Positions 13,645 through 24,047 of a DNA stretch of 64,000 bases are shown piece by piece; the first letter of the stretch is position 1, and the number at the start of each line of letters is the position of its first letter. The stretch comes from Pyrrhoderma lamaoense (lineage: Eukaryota; Basidiomycota; Agaricomycetes; Hymenochaetales; Hymenochaetaceae). The position numbers and the translations under genes were made by a program. The notes beneath the pieces were generated by a model. That model was given only the letters and a program-made list of their open reading frames with translations, did not search any database and was not told where the DNA came from. The stretch lies in NCBI GenBank assembly GCA_002794735.1, contig NBAZ01000004.1:1674001-1738000 (forward strand). Direction: 5' to 3'.

Positions 13645-14092
13645 TTATTTCCACTTTTTTGCCAGCCTCTCAACCTCAGCACACCCGTCTGGCCCCTGGG
13701 TACAAACGACTGTCGCAGCCCCCTTTTCTTTCGGTTCTTGTAGAAGACACCTATAATCCTCCGGACTGGGGCAGGGACATTCACTTGGTTTGCGTACACA
13801 CGACAAAGTTGTTGGGCACAAGTATGTATTGCAAGGAACTTTGGATTAAAAGGATGTCACAAAGAGTAATATAAAACAGTTTTTTCGTCGGCTGAAAGCA
13901 TTCTTATCGTAGTTGTATGGGATACGTACCATTGTCCGCCTGAGCAGCCCACTGAGAGGTGCCTGTCTCGCGATGTGTTTGCTGCTGCTGACCAGCTTGC
14001 CCAAACATTGAGTCAAAAAAATGGAATTGACAGTTCACGCATGGTAATAACCAAGCAATGAAATAGAGATACACAAGAGACAGCAAAATCAT
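13645..14092 (-). CDS. LCL2: Lcl2 family small secreted/ER cysteine protein (two exons)
   Basis: Fungal LCL2 (long chronological lifespan 2) family, implicated in yeast in ER-associated degradation. Exon 1 (13930-14092) starts MILLSLVYLYFIAWLLPCVN, a clear signal peptide, then QFHFFDSMFGQAGQQQQTH, the family's FFxxMFG plus Gln-rich segment. A 91-nt GT-AG intron (13839-13929) joins exon 2 (13645-13838), giving VPCNTYLCPTTLSCVRKPSE, then CPCPSPEDYRC, ATVVCTQGPDGCAEVERLAK and KWK stop. Total 118 residues, usual for the family (about 120). The pattern CxxYLCPxTLxCVxxPxxCPCPxPED is diagnostic. The intron splits the protein into pieces that look meaningless alone; an overlapping plus-strand ORF (13659-13874) is its shadow. 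Start chosen because signal peptide begins there. Confidence 0.88.
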
Positions 14093-14410
14093 AAGAAATT
14101 TATGTAGGGGTTTGTTGCTGAGTGCCTGATGACAACCCCACTGTGAATTGAATAGTGATGACGTGTACACAATTTACAATACATGGTAGTACTTTCACAT
14201 AGATTTCTTAATGATACTACATAATAGTATTACAACTGCCTCGTATCTAAAGAAGAGCCCACATAGGCTGAAGGAAACACAGAGCGATAAAAGCAGGGCA
14301 AACCTAGAAAATAAGAGACAGATACACACAATACATACAGAAATATATAGAACAAGGGCGAAGAGTCGACATAAAACGATAGAGATAAAAAGATTTAAAA
14401 GAAGTTTAAA
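14093..14410. other. Intergenic, AT-rich
   Basis: 318 bp between LCL2 start and the stop of the next minus-strand gene. A/T- and purine-rich short repeats (agata, acaca); the plus ORF at 14211-14414 is low-complexity and not supported. Confidence 0.5.
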
Positions 14411-15346
14411 TTAGGAGAAATCATCATCACTACATATATCGTCCACTTCAAGCTCTAACGCCCGTTTCCCTGATATTTTATCGTAAAATCTGTGAGGGTA
14501 AGGTCCCGCTACATGTCGAGTATCTCGTACTTTTGGAGAGTGATTGGAGGTCCGGTATGAACTAGGGGTCTTTGATACCTGACTGATCGTCACCTTGCGC
14601 GGCGTCGGGCGGCAAGGAGAAGATTTCGAGGAGGGGATACGACTGGTCTCCATAGCTGTGTAGGTGTCTGTTGATAGCGTGCTCGACTTTCTCGACTTCT
14701 TCTGGATAAGGATATTCTCTTTCATCCCTTCTTTGTCCGTGTTTAGATTAGATGTGACAGCTTCCAAGCTCGAGGATCCTGAGGGGAGTGAAACATGTGT
14801 GTCGTAATGGACATCGAAGCCAGGGTAATGTAAACTCTGTCGGTCAGGGACAGGTGGAGGCCCACGAGGCACTAAAGACAGTATATAATTTGGAGCTGTA
14901 TCACGATCTCTTAGATGCTCAGGGAGAGTATGTGGAATCTTGCTAGGTGACTGACTAGGTGTTATGAGTCGTACTTTAGAGCCCTCGACTGGTGTTTGTT
15001 GACCTCGCTGGAACAAGTCTATGTCCATAGGCTGAGTATGCACTGACTCATGTCCAATAGCGGATAGTGTGGGAGAGTTCTCTGGTCCGACTGTGACTGT
15101 GCCATAGTCATGAATCCTTCTCGACTGTCTGGGACGCGTCCGGGACTCTGATGTACTCAATACGCCTTCCTGTCGTAAAATGCGGCGCTTTGTGGGAGAT
15201 AAGAGCAAACTGGGACTTCGTGGACGTTTAGTGGTAGGTTTAGGGATAGTAGATGTGTGTGATAGTATGTTGTCAAGAGGTAGGATATAAGACAGTGGTA
15301 GTGGTTCAAGGGGCGCGCGTCGTGCCGAATTTGAATCTCGTGTCAT
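14411..15346 (-). CDS. Intrinsically disordered protein, unknown, CDK-site rich
   Basis: Intronless 311-residue reading frame; I chose the second Met (MTRDSNSARRAPLEPLPL) since the first 20 residues upstream are Cys/His-rich and unlike the rest. No folded domain is recognised. Composition is Ser/Pro/Thr-rich with many SP/TP sites (SPSLLLSPTKRRILRQEG, LITPSQSPSKIPHT, SPCRPTPRK), a KEN tripeptide (GMKENILIQKK) and an acidic end (ELEVDDICSDDDFS). These features are those of a cell-cycle-regulated nuclear protein phosphorylated by CDK and possibly destroyed through APC/C, but that is inference. Lies 143 bp downstream of the RPA190 stop, same strand. Confidence 0.65.
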   Translation of the reverse strand: MTRDSNSARRAPLEPLPLSYILPLDNILSHTSTIPKPTTKRPRSPSLLLSPTKRRILRQEGVLSTSESRTRPRQSRRIHDYGTVTVGPENSPTLSAIGHESVHTQPMDIDLFQRGQQTPVEGSKVRLITPSQSPSKIPHTLPEHLRDRDTAPNYILSLVPRGPPPVPDRQSLHYPGFDVHYDTHVSLPSGSSSLEAVTSNLNTDKEGMKENILIQKKSRKSSTLSTDTYTAMETSRIPSSKSSPCRPTPRKVTISQVSKTPSSYRTSNHSPKVRDTRHVAGPYPHRFYDKISGKRALELEVDDICSDDDFS

Positions 15347-15489
15347 GGTGGTCAGCGACAAAGGGGAGTGCTTGTGACAGTAAAAACGCCAACAGTCACA
15401 AAACACGTGGTCTCGTGATTAGTTCAAATAAGTATAAATCACAAACAATACAACAAAACAACTATACATGCATACGTGAAACATAAGAA

Positions 15490-18400
15490 TTATTGGAGTA
15501 AACGGTGCACAATATCGAAAGCACCCGTGCCACTTAATGTTGGTCTTCCAAGAACAATATTACTAGATGGGCTCTTTAGGTCATCGTAGTCGCCGTGCAA
15601 CGTGGCATCACTGATAAATGAGGCAGTCGTTTCATATGAGGCTTTTAATAGTGGCGCTGAATGGGTGGAGATACCCTTGCGATTAAATGGCTTATAACCT
15701 CCATCAAAAGTCTACAGATATATAAGAAGATGTATAAAAGTTTAGTGAGAAAGCATCTTACCATGTAATCTGCAATGAGCTCGAGATGTCGAATATCAAC
15801 GTCGATGTTATAAGCTCCGAATACACCTTGGATTTCTTCCAAAATTACGGAACGAGCCATTTCTACACCATATGTGATCAGACCGGCGTAAATATCGTTT
15901 GACTTTATTCTATCCAAGTCTAGAACCTCTCTCCCAAAAGATCGTGCATATTCCCATATACCCTTGAAATTAGAGCCATTTGTCACGAGCTTGTATATAG
16001 TTAGTATCAATATCAAGAAGAACCTGAGTCGATATACATACTTTGGGCTTCTTATCCTTCCCTTCATCTTTTGATACAAAGCAATCACTAATACCAGAAA
16101 TCTCACGAATAACCGTTTTTTGACAAGCCTTTTCCACAATCCCCACAAGAAGCAATTTGGGAGTATCAGAAGAAAACTAGAGTACAAGTCAATCAGCAAC
16201 ATTTCCTAAATTGCGAATGGTGCGTTACTAAGCGACACACCTCTAATTCAAAGGAAACTCCGTCTTCAGAGAAAGAGAAGTTGGTGGCGACCTTCATGTT
16301 GGAGATGAAATTCTTACGAACTTCAACGAGTCGGGCTTCGAGTTCTTCAGATAGGTCTGTCATGCTAGTATCGTCATCGATTTCATCAATATCACTAGCA
16401 TCTTTGGCGAATTCTGCTTCGATGGCAGCATTGTCAAATTCTCCCTCAGAGATGTCGCTTTCACTATCGGACTCATACGTTGCTTGCTGCTTTGACTGAC
16501 GAGCGCGCTTCTCCTCGTCAGCATCCCCATCGCCTGCTTCGGATGCATTGTCCGTAGGTAATGACTCAAAATTGGCATCATCGTCACCATCCGTATTGTT
16601 GTTGATAGTACTTCCTTTTCCTACATCCGAAAGCGCTTTGATATCAGCTTGAAGCTTCTTAAGTTCAATTTGAATCTCCCTTTTCAAAATTTGGGGGAAC
16701 TTCGTATTGAAGGCTGACAATATCTCTAAGGCTTCGACATCATATTCCTCCCTATACTCGTCCTTGGGATAGAACGAGATGGAAACTTTAAACTGCCTTC
16801 GGCGGGTAGAAGCCAACAGTTCATTCACTTGGACATTGTCCGTTATTTGTGATAATGTTAGGCGATTCGCATGTTTACAGAAAGCTTGCATAACATCTTC
16901 TCGTACATAACTAAGCAAAGGTAAGGACATCGACGGCGTCTTCGGTTTTTGAGAGGCGGTCATGACAATTTCCCTCAGACGAGGGATACCAAGAGTAACA
17001 TTGGCGGCTCCGTGTCCTATATAGCAAATAAGTGATTTTCTTGAATCATAGTTCAAATACTTACCAGCAAAGTGGAATGTATTCAATGTCATCTGGGTTG
17101 AGGGTTCTCCAACACTACATAAAAATTACATTTAGATAGTCTATAAAAATTGAGGTCTATGGTTATTGACATACCTTTGTGAAGCAAGAAGTCCAACGGA
17201 TTCTCCAGGGTCAACCATGCTACGCATGTACTTAACGTTCATCAACATACGAAAACGGGTATGTGAAATTCCGTGTTTCTTATTTTCTAGCCAGACTGGA
17301 ACTTCAGAATTCTTCTCCCTAAGTAAGTGATCGGGATTTGTTTTGATATATTCTGCAACCTTCTCTGCAAACTTTTCCGAAGTTGTACCTATCAGTCGAC
17401 TAGAGTTGTAAACTGACATAGTAGGATCAGAGACTAGACCCTTTGAGGGATGGTGCTTTCGTTTCAAATTCATCTTCATGTGTTCAATAGCCGAATCATC
17501 CTCTCCTAAGACATCTAATACTTCTTTAGGCTTGTAACGCGACAATAGCGTCCATTCATTACGTGCGGAAAACTCGAACTGATATAGATGCTTCTGCCTC
17601 GTCACATCAAGTGAGTCTCCGCCGTAGTGAAACTGGTAGATAGATGAATCACTTCCTCGCACAGTATTGTCGTAATGAACCCTGATCCCCTCTAGATGCT
17701 TGATGAGACAGCGCTGAAGATAACCAGAGCGGGAAGTTTTGACTGCCGTATCGATGAGACCCTCACGGCCAGCCATACAGTGGAAATAGAACTCTTGTGG
17801 TTTGACCCCAGTTAAGAACCGACTAGCAACATACCCACCAGCTATTGCTGCTGTTTCGAATGCCTTGAACGAGGGAAGAGTTTTACCACTAACCATTACT
17901 GGCACACGACGGCCCTCCAATTCTTGTTGACCTAACGCACAAGAAATTTGCTGGGCGTTAACAGCACTACCTTTTGCACCAGACTGAGTCATCATTTGCA
18001 TGTGATTGTGAGGAAACTTTCGCTGAAGTCCGTGGGGCATACATGCATCAGCTATTGACTTCGTAAGTGCAGCAAGCTTCTTCTTGACAGTCATGTCAAG
18101 TCCAGCCATCTTGGAGTCATCCCTAAGGACATCTTGGAGAAAAGTCCTCAAAACAGCTTGCTTTTCTGAAGAAGGGGTAGTTGCTAGTGAAGGAAAGTTT
18201 TCCATGGCTCCTTCATGACCTAGATTTTTTCCTTTATCCAACAGATTTCTTCGACTTATATCTCCATCTACAGTCAAGGTCAAATCGTCCATTCGACAGG
18301 TGAATGCCCGATGCTGAAGGAACTTCGTGAATAGTCTACTCAATATACCTAGAAGCTTCCCTGCGATTTCAGCGCCGAAAAGTTCATAAACAGAGTGAAC

Positions 18401-21382
18401 AAGACCATAGTCGGTTGCACCAAATTGAGACTTATCCAAAACACCGCAAAGGAGTTCCCCATCATAAAAAAGAACTTTTCCTTCCTCAGATCCCTTTCCC
18501 CACAAGTCTCCCGGTACTTTGGCTTTCGAGGTCAAGTTCAATCCTTGGGCAGTAGGAGGTGTAATATTTCGTAGAATTGTTGAAACCTACGGAGGGGTAA
18601 GGTTAGTTTGTAAGTTCATAAGAAATATAACGATAAGTTCTCACAATCTGTTTCCCAGTCCATAACGGTTTAGGCTTCCAAATAGTTGGTGGATAGGTAA
18701 GCAGTCGTTTTAAAGTATCTTCAGGCCGAAGAGCACCATATAACAGCTGGAAGTACTCTTCTCTTGTGAAGAATGCATCCCGACTCGTCATCCACACGCC
18801 AGCAACAACATGATCCTGAATTAAACCACGTAATGGCTTTCCGGATGTCGCAACAAGATATTGATTGTCCGTATTGGCAATGAACATAGCTTCTGATCTT
18901 GCAAGCTCGTTCTCTGAATTAATATCAATAGGTAGTAAACACTGAGATGGGGAATTTCATCTTACGGGGGAAATGGATATTCATTTCTGAAAGAATTACT
19001 TAATAACCCATATGATGAAATGTATAGAAAACAGAACACACCGTCGCCATCAAAGTCAGCTAGGAGGAGGTCAGTACTAGACTTATTTTTTGTTACATTA
19101 ACACTCACCATTATATGAGTTACTGATAGCGTACTTGTTAATACTAGGATTCAAGTAGATCTTAGCAGATTACTTACCAGTTTGCGTAGTGCATACGAAT
19201 AGTTTTTTCCCCTTGGAGAACCTTAGCTTTATGAACCATCATACTAGGCTTGTGTAATGTAGGTTGTCGATTAAGAATGAGGACATCACCGTCTCTTAAG
19301 TGACGGTAAACTTTTTTATTGATCGTATCGGTCTTGGTTCTCAGTCCAACTCTTGAAGAGCTTGACGGGTCATTTTGAGGAGTTAACAATTGATTAGCAA
19401 GAGCACGTCGGCCTTCGGATGACATTTTTTCCTAGCTATCGTTAGACGATACATACTCATAGAAGGTGAATGAGGCAAGCTTACAAGAGATTGCTGTTTA
19501 CCGTCCTCCAATTCTAAGATAGTGGCACCAGGGTACTTATATGGCCCATTGATAACAAGCTCTCGCATTTCATGAACATTATGATCTGTTACAGGCTCTG
19601 GAAAGGTAAGCTTTTGCGCAAAGACCGGAGGTATACCAATTTCGTTTGTATCGATATTGACGTCAGGTGAAATGACAGATCGAGCGGAGTAGTTGACTCG
19701 TTTTCCCTGTGACCAGGTCTTAAATCAGTACATAGGTATTAATTAGAAATGTGTGGTTGCTTACCATCATGTTCATACGGAATAAACCCTCTTTTTTCTC
19801 TAATTCCTGCTTGACACCTGCAGGAGGAAGCTTTCCTTGTCTCATCTTGACGGGATTTTTGCTACTGTCAATGAAACTATTGACGTCAACTTGCAGTTGG
19901 ACTAATGTCTCAAGAAGCCTCCCCAGCATTGTCCGTCGAGCTGCTTCACTAACAGTTGAGTCTTTCTCTGAGGTTCTTCTTAATTCAAGATTTTGGTCGC
20001 GAAGGCTATAGGCCGTGGCAAGAACTTTTCCTAAAAGCTCGTTATGAGGATGCTCAAAAGTCGTTTCTCCCATAATAGAGGGTGGGCGAAAACGGGTTGG
20101 AGTAACTAGAAGGCAGTCCATGAAGAACATGTCTGCTGAAGCTCGTGAAGTCCTGTCCTTATTCACTGGGGCATAGGGACCATGACGTCCAAATAATAGT
20201 GAGCATATCTGGTTTTCATTATTGAATAGCAGTCTTAGGTGTTCTCTGCATTCCTCCGGAGGTATAATTCTTTCATTTCGACCACGAGCAGTCTTTACTT
20301 TCCCACTTGCAGACTTCGGTAGACTCTCTACTTGCACTTGCTTTCTGGGCTTCATCACGGCTTCGTCATCTGAGAACGTCCCTTCACCTTCAACATCTGA
20401 GTTTTCAGACTCAGATTTGTCTATAAAATCAGATTCACCAATCGCATTTCGTCGATCTCTTTGGTATAATACATTTTCTTTCTTCAAACCCATCGCCGCA
20501 TGTTGCTCTTTATGCTTTATTGAAAGGTCTAGCTCAATAATTTTTGTGTGGCCTTCTTTTCTGATAGAATTGCCAAAGCTGAAACAAGGTATCAGATTCA
20601 CAGTATTCAGTAATGAACATGATAGGACATACGCTCTACACCCCTCCCTTTGGCACTTCTTTAGGGAAGTTGACGTGAGGAAGTCAGCCATGACCGCTTT
20701 TCGGGCTTGATATACAAGTGTATCTTTATAGTCACCCCGCTCACTCTTCCCTTTTCTTAAACACAGCGCAACGTATATTCCGAGCCGCTTCTCGTAGTCG
20801 GCTTCAGGCCCCTCCATGTCTTCGTTTGCATCATCTGCTTGCTTTTCAGCTGAGGTATCGATTTCGATATCATCCACTCTATCCGATGCATCTAAAAGCC
20901 CATGGTCTAATAGAAGAAGCTTCGCAGCAAATTTACTAACCTAGAACTGGACTGAGTATAAGTGATTAATATCATCTATTTCTTACTTACTTGTATTCTG
21001 TTCATTTTAAATCTATGACAGTATAGACAAGTTCCCTTGAGTATTTTGTACATATCCGTCATGAATAATGGATGGTAGACCGGTGACGGAAGTTCGATAT
21101 GGCCATAGTGACCAGGACATGAGAAATAGGTCAGCCGGCAAGTAGCACACCTACAGTAAATGAGCATATATTAGAAAGAATAAAAGAGATCAACGTACAG
21201 ATCCCCTTTATCAAATGCACCAAGTGATGGATCGTATAAGCCCCCACATTTGGACGATTCAGGTCATCGAATAAGATTGGGTTTACAATTTGTCTGACGG
21301 ATATCCTCCTTATATCCTCTGAAGTCAAGAAAGAAAAGGATATGCTTTCAACGGACGACGGTATTGCATTTGATATGTTCAT
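15490..21382 (-). CDS. RPA190: RNA polymerase I largest subunit A190
   Basis: Catalytic largest subunit that transcribes the 35S rRNA precursor. Starts [19 protein letters not shown]; then the N-terminal zinc region [20 protein letters not shown] and [13 protein letters not shown]. Acidic loop near 20400. Active site: [49 protein letters not shown], the triple-Asp motif binding Mg2+. Further: [20 protein letters not shown], bridge-helix part [20 protein letters not shown], trigger loop [10 protein letters not shown] + [16 protein letters not shown], and the Pol I-type acidic jaw insert (16290-16620). C-terminus [20 protein letters not shown] ... [19 protein letters not shown]. Trigger loop and catalytic motif are both split by introns, the latter over three microexons (see below). 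The Pol I-specific jaw and HFAGHGAAN exclude Pol II/III. Confidence 0.96.
18966..18986 (-). other. RPA190: RPA190 microexon, 21 nt
   Basis: Encodes the end of the catalytic loop, EMNIHFP with the last base of the preceding Glu codon and first base of the following Gln codon split across introns (18987-19041 and 18914-18965). Both introns have GT and AG ends on the minus strand. Confidence 0.88.
19042..19059 (-). other. RPA190: RPA190 microexon, 18 nt, catalytic Asp triad
   Basis: The 18-nt exon between 55-nt (18987-19041) and 49-nt (19060-19108) introns encodes ADFDGD, the Mg2+-binding motif of the polymerase. Frame is forced by the flanking exons. Confidence 0.9.
19109..19122 (-). other. 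RPA190: RPA190 microexon, 14 nt
   Basis: TAACTCATATAATG on the minus strand, bounded by AG before and GT after. It completes the Cys codon of HYAN-C and encodes NSYN, joining in phase to ADFDGD. Without it the conserved YANxxxYNADFDGD cannot be formed. Upstream intron 19123-19177 is 55 nt. Confidence 0.9.
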
Positions 21383-21710
21383 ATCCGTTACAAGTACACT
21401 AGAAATAGCAAGAGATTGTGAGGGCTATTTTATAAAGTTGACGCCGAGACGACCTCGACGGTACGAGGTGGAGGACACAGGACAAATTCAGCCAAAAATT
21501 ATTTCAGATTCCTGAAGCGTCGATCACGTCTTTACTCATACGTAATAAGGACATAGTCCCCCATGACATATACTGTTACTGTATATAGCATACCTATTTG
21601 AATGCTTATAATATAAGTTATATACATAATTATATGCTTAGTTATTTCTCTGATTATGAGGTATAGGTGGGCTATTAAACTAATAAGCTCTATGCAGATA
21701 AATACAGAAA
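21383..21710. promoter_or_regulatory. RPA190 upstream region
   Basis: 328 bp between the RPA190 start and the stop of the next minus-strand gene. Contains a GC-richer patch, gttgacgccgagacgacctcg (part, 21439-21457), then an AT-rich stretch with ATATAAG-like runs near 21610-21640. Promoter function inferred from position. Confidence 0.4.
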
Positions 21711-22936
21711 TCAGGTCATGCCACTAGCTCTACGAGTCCCCCCATTTCGAGTTTTAGAGCTTGTTTTCATTTTTTGTGCCTCACTAACAAGTTCTGCTAT
21801 GAGCTTGTTATATGTCTCCGAGTCCTGTTGTAGTGCATCTCGTTGCTGTAGTAGGTGTGTGAGGAGGGCGGATGTGCTCGCCGTTAGTGTTTGTATACGA
21901 GCAAGGTGTGCTTGTAACGTGGAAAGAGGCAAAAGGGATAATGTTTCTAATGACCAATATATTAGTTTTAGTGCATAAAAGCTTACTTTTCCGCACATAC
22001 CAGGGCTTAATTCTAGAGCTTCATTAATTCCAGCTTCATCTATCTCCGGAGCTGGCCCAAGGCCCAACTGAGCAAAGTTGGATGTTCTGGCCAACGGACT
22101 TGGCTTTGGAGTACCTGGTCGTGATCCCGGGCGAGATCCAGGTCGAGATCCTACCGTCGCCGGGGGAGGACTAGTAACCCGATTAAGTGCCCGTGGGCCT
22201 GGAGGAGCTGAGACAGGTCGGGTAGTAATATTTAAGGCTGGCATCGGCTTTCCATTCACATTGGGTAGAACTTCATCGAGGTTAACAGGAATACCAAGGG
22301 AAACGAGGTGCCGTCTTCGTATCCGTGAGCGAATCCAGTTTGGAGGTTGAATTTCAGGAAGAGTTGAGTTATAAAGAGATGCATAGAGTGAACGACTGAA
22401 AATCAGAAAAAGTTAGTACAGATAGTTGAGAATACAATATATGTAAATTACCTTTCGGGAGTGACCAGCACTTGATTCAGGCCTCCCACTTGCCGTATAT
22501 TCTCCTCGGTCAGGAACTGAGAGACATCAACCGATGACCACACTGGCTGTAAGATTTCATCAATGTTCCTTTTTAAATTCGAGGTGGAAGGTAGAGGATC
22601 CAGCTGTAATGCATCCCATTCCATTGGATCGTTGGCACCAAAGGCATCCTCGTTTCCAAATGATGTAGACAGGTTAAAGCTGTTGGAGCTCTCGGGTACC
22701 GCTGCTTCTCCAAAGTCCCCAAAATCACCAAAATCATCATCGTCTACAGTTGTTGTCGAAGCTTGTACGGGTGCGTCAAAATCAAAGTCGTCGAAGGCAT
22801 CATCTTCATTATTACTTTCCGTGAGTTGAGGTATAGGTTCAGGTTCGGAGGTGAAGGATCCAGAGGGTTGTGTACTTCCAGTTGCCGCATTAGCCGTTGC
22901 CCAGACGGATGCACCAAAAGTGATGTCGTCCTCCAT
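21711..22936 (-). CDS. Probable AP-1/clathrin accessory protein, Laa2-like
   Basis: Starts MEDDITFGASVWATANAATG. The N-terminal half is acidic with repeated phenylalanine motifs, DDAFDDFDFDAP and DDDFGDFGDFGE, the kind that bind the gamma-ear of AP-1 or GGA adaptors. Middle: KRNIDEILQPVW, FLTEENIRQVGGLNQVLVTP, then LPEIQPPNWIRSRIRRRHLV and SLGIPVNLDEVLP, a conserved block; a Pro/Arg linker with GSRPGSRPGSRPGTPKPSP; and a C-terminal coiled coil (STLQAHLARIQTLTASTSAL, LLQQRDALQQDSETYNKLIA). This organisation resembles yeast Laa2 (Ybl010c, clathrin/AP-1 associated). Identity is from motif layout only; the conserved block suggests a real fungal family. Three exons, introns near 21975 and 22400. 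Confidence 0.6.
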
Positions 22937-23069
22937 GAAGGTGGTACTACTACTTACATGTACTAGTAGAAATCGCGTAACTAAGTAATCTTTGGTCACA
23001 ATAAATTGCAGTACAAGGATAGCACCGTGATCAACTCACACACGCAAAGCCACACTCAACAGTCACAAG
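22937..23069. promoter_or_regulatory. Divergent promoter Laa2-like / RRN11
   Basis: Only 133 bp separate the two start codons. No TATA box; contains cgcgtaact at 22975-22983 and cacacacgcaaagccacac near 23038-23054. Must serve both genes. Confidence 0.4.
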
Positions 23070-23985
23070 ATGAAAGCAAACTCCACCAATCCCATTTTTG
23101 AACTGTACAACGTAACAGAGTCATCGACTCGCAAGGTTCATCTACGACGTTTAAATGATATCCTCCACCTTTGTCTCGAACGCGGCGATCTAAGCCGCGC
23201 TCTCCGCGCCTGGACGATTCTCTCGACCTGCAAAGAATTCGACTGGATAACTAAATGGAGGACTGGTCTCTATCTTCTCTCTCATGGTACAACTCATGAT
23301 ACTCATCGGGAAAACTCGCGCAGCCTTGAATTTCTAAAAAAACTTATGAGGCATCATCCTGAACAAGTTAAGCTTCCAATTCTATCAATCAGACTCGACA
23401 AATCCTCAAGAAAAAATATATAGCAAGAGGTTATACTACAAGAAATAATCTTGGTACTAGCAGACTTGGGAAAGTTCAAAGAGGCATTAGATGAAATTGA
23501 CCTGTGTGTTTATACTTTGATATTCGTGTTTTTATTTCTTAAATTGAGTCTGAATGGAAACAGTTACCTTCCATCTTTTCCTTACCAAGATAATCCGGCA
23601 TTACACACATACGCTGGGTTGATAACTCTTATGTTATCTAAATCCTCAAGCTGTAGGTCTTGCAAATTTCTTTTTCTGAATTACTATCAATAAGACTGTC
23701 CTTGCAGACACGGAAAGCAAATCTCTCACAAGGCAGGCCAAGGATCACTTCAGTAGAACACTAGCCTTGGATCCTGACAATAGTATCGCAAGGTCATTTT
23801 TTGAAGAGGTCTGTGCAGAGGCAGAGTGGGTAAAGTCAAATAACTGTGTAGACTGATTTGTATTTCATCAGACTTGCAAAGAACTAAACAATCCCACAAG
23901 ACCAGAGGAAGAAAATAGCGAAGAAGAAATGGACCTTGATGGAATCAGGTCCCCCAAACGAGCCCGAGGTCATACAAGTGCCTAG
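23070..23985 (+). CDS. RRN11: RNA polymerase I core factor subunit Rrn11-like
   Basis: Core factor (Rrn6-Rrn7-Rrn11) subunit with TPR-like repeats that recruits RNA polymerase I to the rDNA promoter. Exon 1 encodes HLRRLNDILHLCLERGDLSR followed by ALRAWTILSTCKEFDWITKW and RTGLYLLS, which fits the Rrn11 family signature of a GDLxRAxRAWxxLLR helix pair. Later exons: ILVLADLGKFKEALDEIDLY, LPSFPYQDNPALHTYAGLIT, then HFSRTLALDPDNSIARSFFE, TCKELNNPTRPEEENSEEEM and DLDGIRSPKRARGHTSA stop. The end carries a basic, likely nuclear localisation, motif (SPKRAR). Converges with RIX1 with only 62 bp between stops. Family call is moderate, from pattern and neighbouring Pol I gene. Confidence 0.7.
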
Positions 23986-24047
23986 CAGAATCACGCAATT
24001 TTCAACTCAATTCGGAGGTGTACTCGTATTAAGCGATACTACAAAAA

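Noticed and set aside
13659..13874. Plus-strand ORF MPASQPQHTRLAPGYK...
   Set aside because: Mirror of LCL2 exon 2; the minus-strand frame has the family cysteine pattern.
16281..16590. Ser-rich plus ORF and second minus ORF
   Set aside because: Shadows of the acidic jaw insert of RPA190.
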